From: CAYLYP01 sp964387795 | GTDB taxonomy: Bacteria > Bacteroidota > Bacteroidia > Bacteroidales > UBA7960 | Direction of reading: 5' to 3' | DNA: 6,925 nucleotides | Assembly (NCBI GenBank): GCA_964387795.1 | Contig: CAYLYP010000119.1 | Span: 1 to 6,925 of the forward strand | Part shown: positions 6,490-6,925 of the stretch, piece after piece | Layout of the letters: every line of letters begins with the position of its first letter | Numbering within the stretch: position 1 is the stretch's first letter | Notes under the pieces: generated by a model | Told to the model about the DNA's origin: nothing | The model's input: the letters and a program-made list of their open reading frames with translations, nothing else | The model's database searches: none | Position numbers and translations under genes: made by a program

Positions 6490-6516
6490 AAAGTGAATTA
6501 TCAAGGCACTTTAAAT
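6486..6516 (+). repeat. Leader inverted repeat 2 (10-bp perfect stem)
   Basis: ATTTAAAGTG (6486-6495) and CACTTTAAAT (6507-6516) form a 10-bp perfect inverted repeat around an 11-base spacer. It may be a leader hairpin or a dimeric-regulator operator. A T-rich stretch begins about 9 bases later (6526-6535), a bit far for a standard terminator. Confidence 0.4.
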
Positions 6517-6531
6517 ATTAAATAATTTTTC

Positions 6532-6549
6532 TTTTCTGGGTTCAGAAAA
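6532..6549 (+). repeat. Leader hairpin 3, directly before the ribosome binding site
   Basis: TTTTCTG (6532-6538), loop GGTT, CAGAAAA (6543-6549) form a 7-bp perfect stem with a 4-base loop. It ends immediately before the purine-rich AGAGGG (6551-6556), which lies 6 bases before the ATG and is the likely ribosome binding site. The placement would allow an influence on translation initiation. Confidence 0.35.
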
Positions 6550-6562
6550 AAGAGGGATCAAA

Positions 6563-6925
6563 ATGGAAAACATCAAAGTAATCATAGTCGATGACCACAA
6601 GCTGGTAACAGATTGCATCAGCTTATTCTTAAAAGGGGCTCCTGAAGTGGAAGTCATTGGGGTAGCCCATAGTGGGAAACAAGCGCTTGAACTATTAAAA
6701 AAAATGCAACCTGATGTCATGTTGGTTGATATTTCGATGCCGGAGCTAACCGGGATAGAAACAACAGACATCATAAAAAAGAAATATCCTGAAATCAGGA
6801 TAATGATACTATCAATGCACTCTGACTATAATAATATTTCAGATGCCATTGATGCAGGAGCAGATGGTTATGTCCCCAAAGATGTCAGCAGTGAAGAATT
6901 GATAGATGCAATAAAGACCATTTAT
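6563..6925 (+). CDS. Response regulator receiver domain, NarL/FixJ type (partial, runs off the right edge)
   Basis: The first 121 codons of an open frame are present; no stop occurs before the window ends. The protein starts MENIKVIIVDDHKLV. It shows every receiver-domain landmark: the acidic pair Asp10-Asp11, phospho-acceptor Asp56 in VDISMPELTG, the switch residue Ser84 (LSMHSD), Tyr103 and the conserved Lys106 (GYVPKD). The DDHKLV start and GADGYVPKD block are those of the NarL/FixJ/LuxR class, which usually carries a C-terminal helix-turn-helix DNA-binding domain. That part would lie beyond the window, so the output domain is inferred only. The partner histidine kinase is not in view. AGAGGG at 6551-6556 supports the start at 6563. 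A long AT-rich leader with several inverted repeats precedes it. Confidence 0.92.
   Translation, partial: MENIKVIIVDDHKLVTDCISLFLKGAPEVEVIGVAHSGKQALELLKKMQPDVMLVDISMPELTGIETTDIIKKKYPEIRIMILSMHSDYNNISDAIDAGADGYVPKDVSSEELIDAIKTIY

Overview
The window looks like a chromosomal segment from a Bacteroidota bacterium, perhaps of the Chitinophagia/Sphingobacteriia type; the class is a guess. Three things point there: a UvrB of the form seen in that phylum, a homologue of the Bacteroidota serine palmitoyltransferase group, and promoter-like boxes close to TAnnTTTG with few Shine-Dalgarno sequences. There are no rRNA, tRNA, CRISPR, transposase or phage genes, and no obvious island border.

Layout from left to right. 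(1) 39-2066, plus: uvrB, complete, excision-repair helicase. (2) 2067-2287: AT-rich spacer with a candidate promoter. (3) 2288-3556, plus: a 422-aa PLP-fold protein of the alpha-oxoamine synthase / serine palmitoyltransferase (SPT) family. Its Schiff-base lysine is replaced by Asn249 and the PLP-stacking histidine by Asn138, so it appears to be a pseudoenzyme. (4) 3557-3721: spacer holding a possible 26-codon hydrophobic micro-ORF. (5) 3722-4075, minus: DUF1801/YdhG-like protein, convergent with gene 3. (6) 4076-4218: divergent spacer with a 10-bp perfect inverted repeat and a promoter-like box. (7) 4219-5523, plus: a 434-aa polytopic membrane protein resembling cell-envelope glycan polymerases or GT-C glycosyltransferases. 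(8) 5604-6362, plus: a YdfG-type short-chain dehydrogenase/reductase. (9) 6363-6562: AT-rich spacer with a terminator-like hairpin, a perfect TAnnTTTG box and three inverted repeats before the next start codon. (10) 6563 to the right edge, plus: the receiver domain of a NarL/FixJ-type response regulator, cut by the window.

The genes do not form one obvious pathway. Most are separated by 80-220 bp, and one is on the opposite strand. The most noteworthy item is gene 3. It keeps the SPT fold landmarks (VDDSHG, the conserved Arg374, YPVIPKG) but has the dipeptide Glu-Asn where active enzymes have Ser/Ala-Lys. From memory, the non-catalytic LCB1/SPTLC1 subunit of eukaryotic SPT has the same Glu-Asn there. 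Bacterial SPTs are known as homodimers, so a lysine-less bacterial paralogue that might pair with a catalytic copy elsewhere in the genome is the best candidate here for something undescribed. This remains an inference from one sequence.
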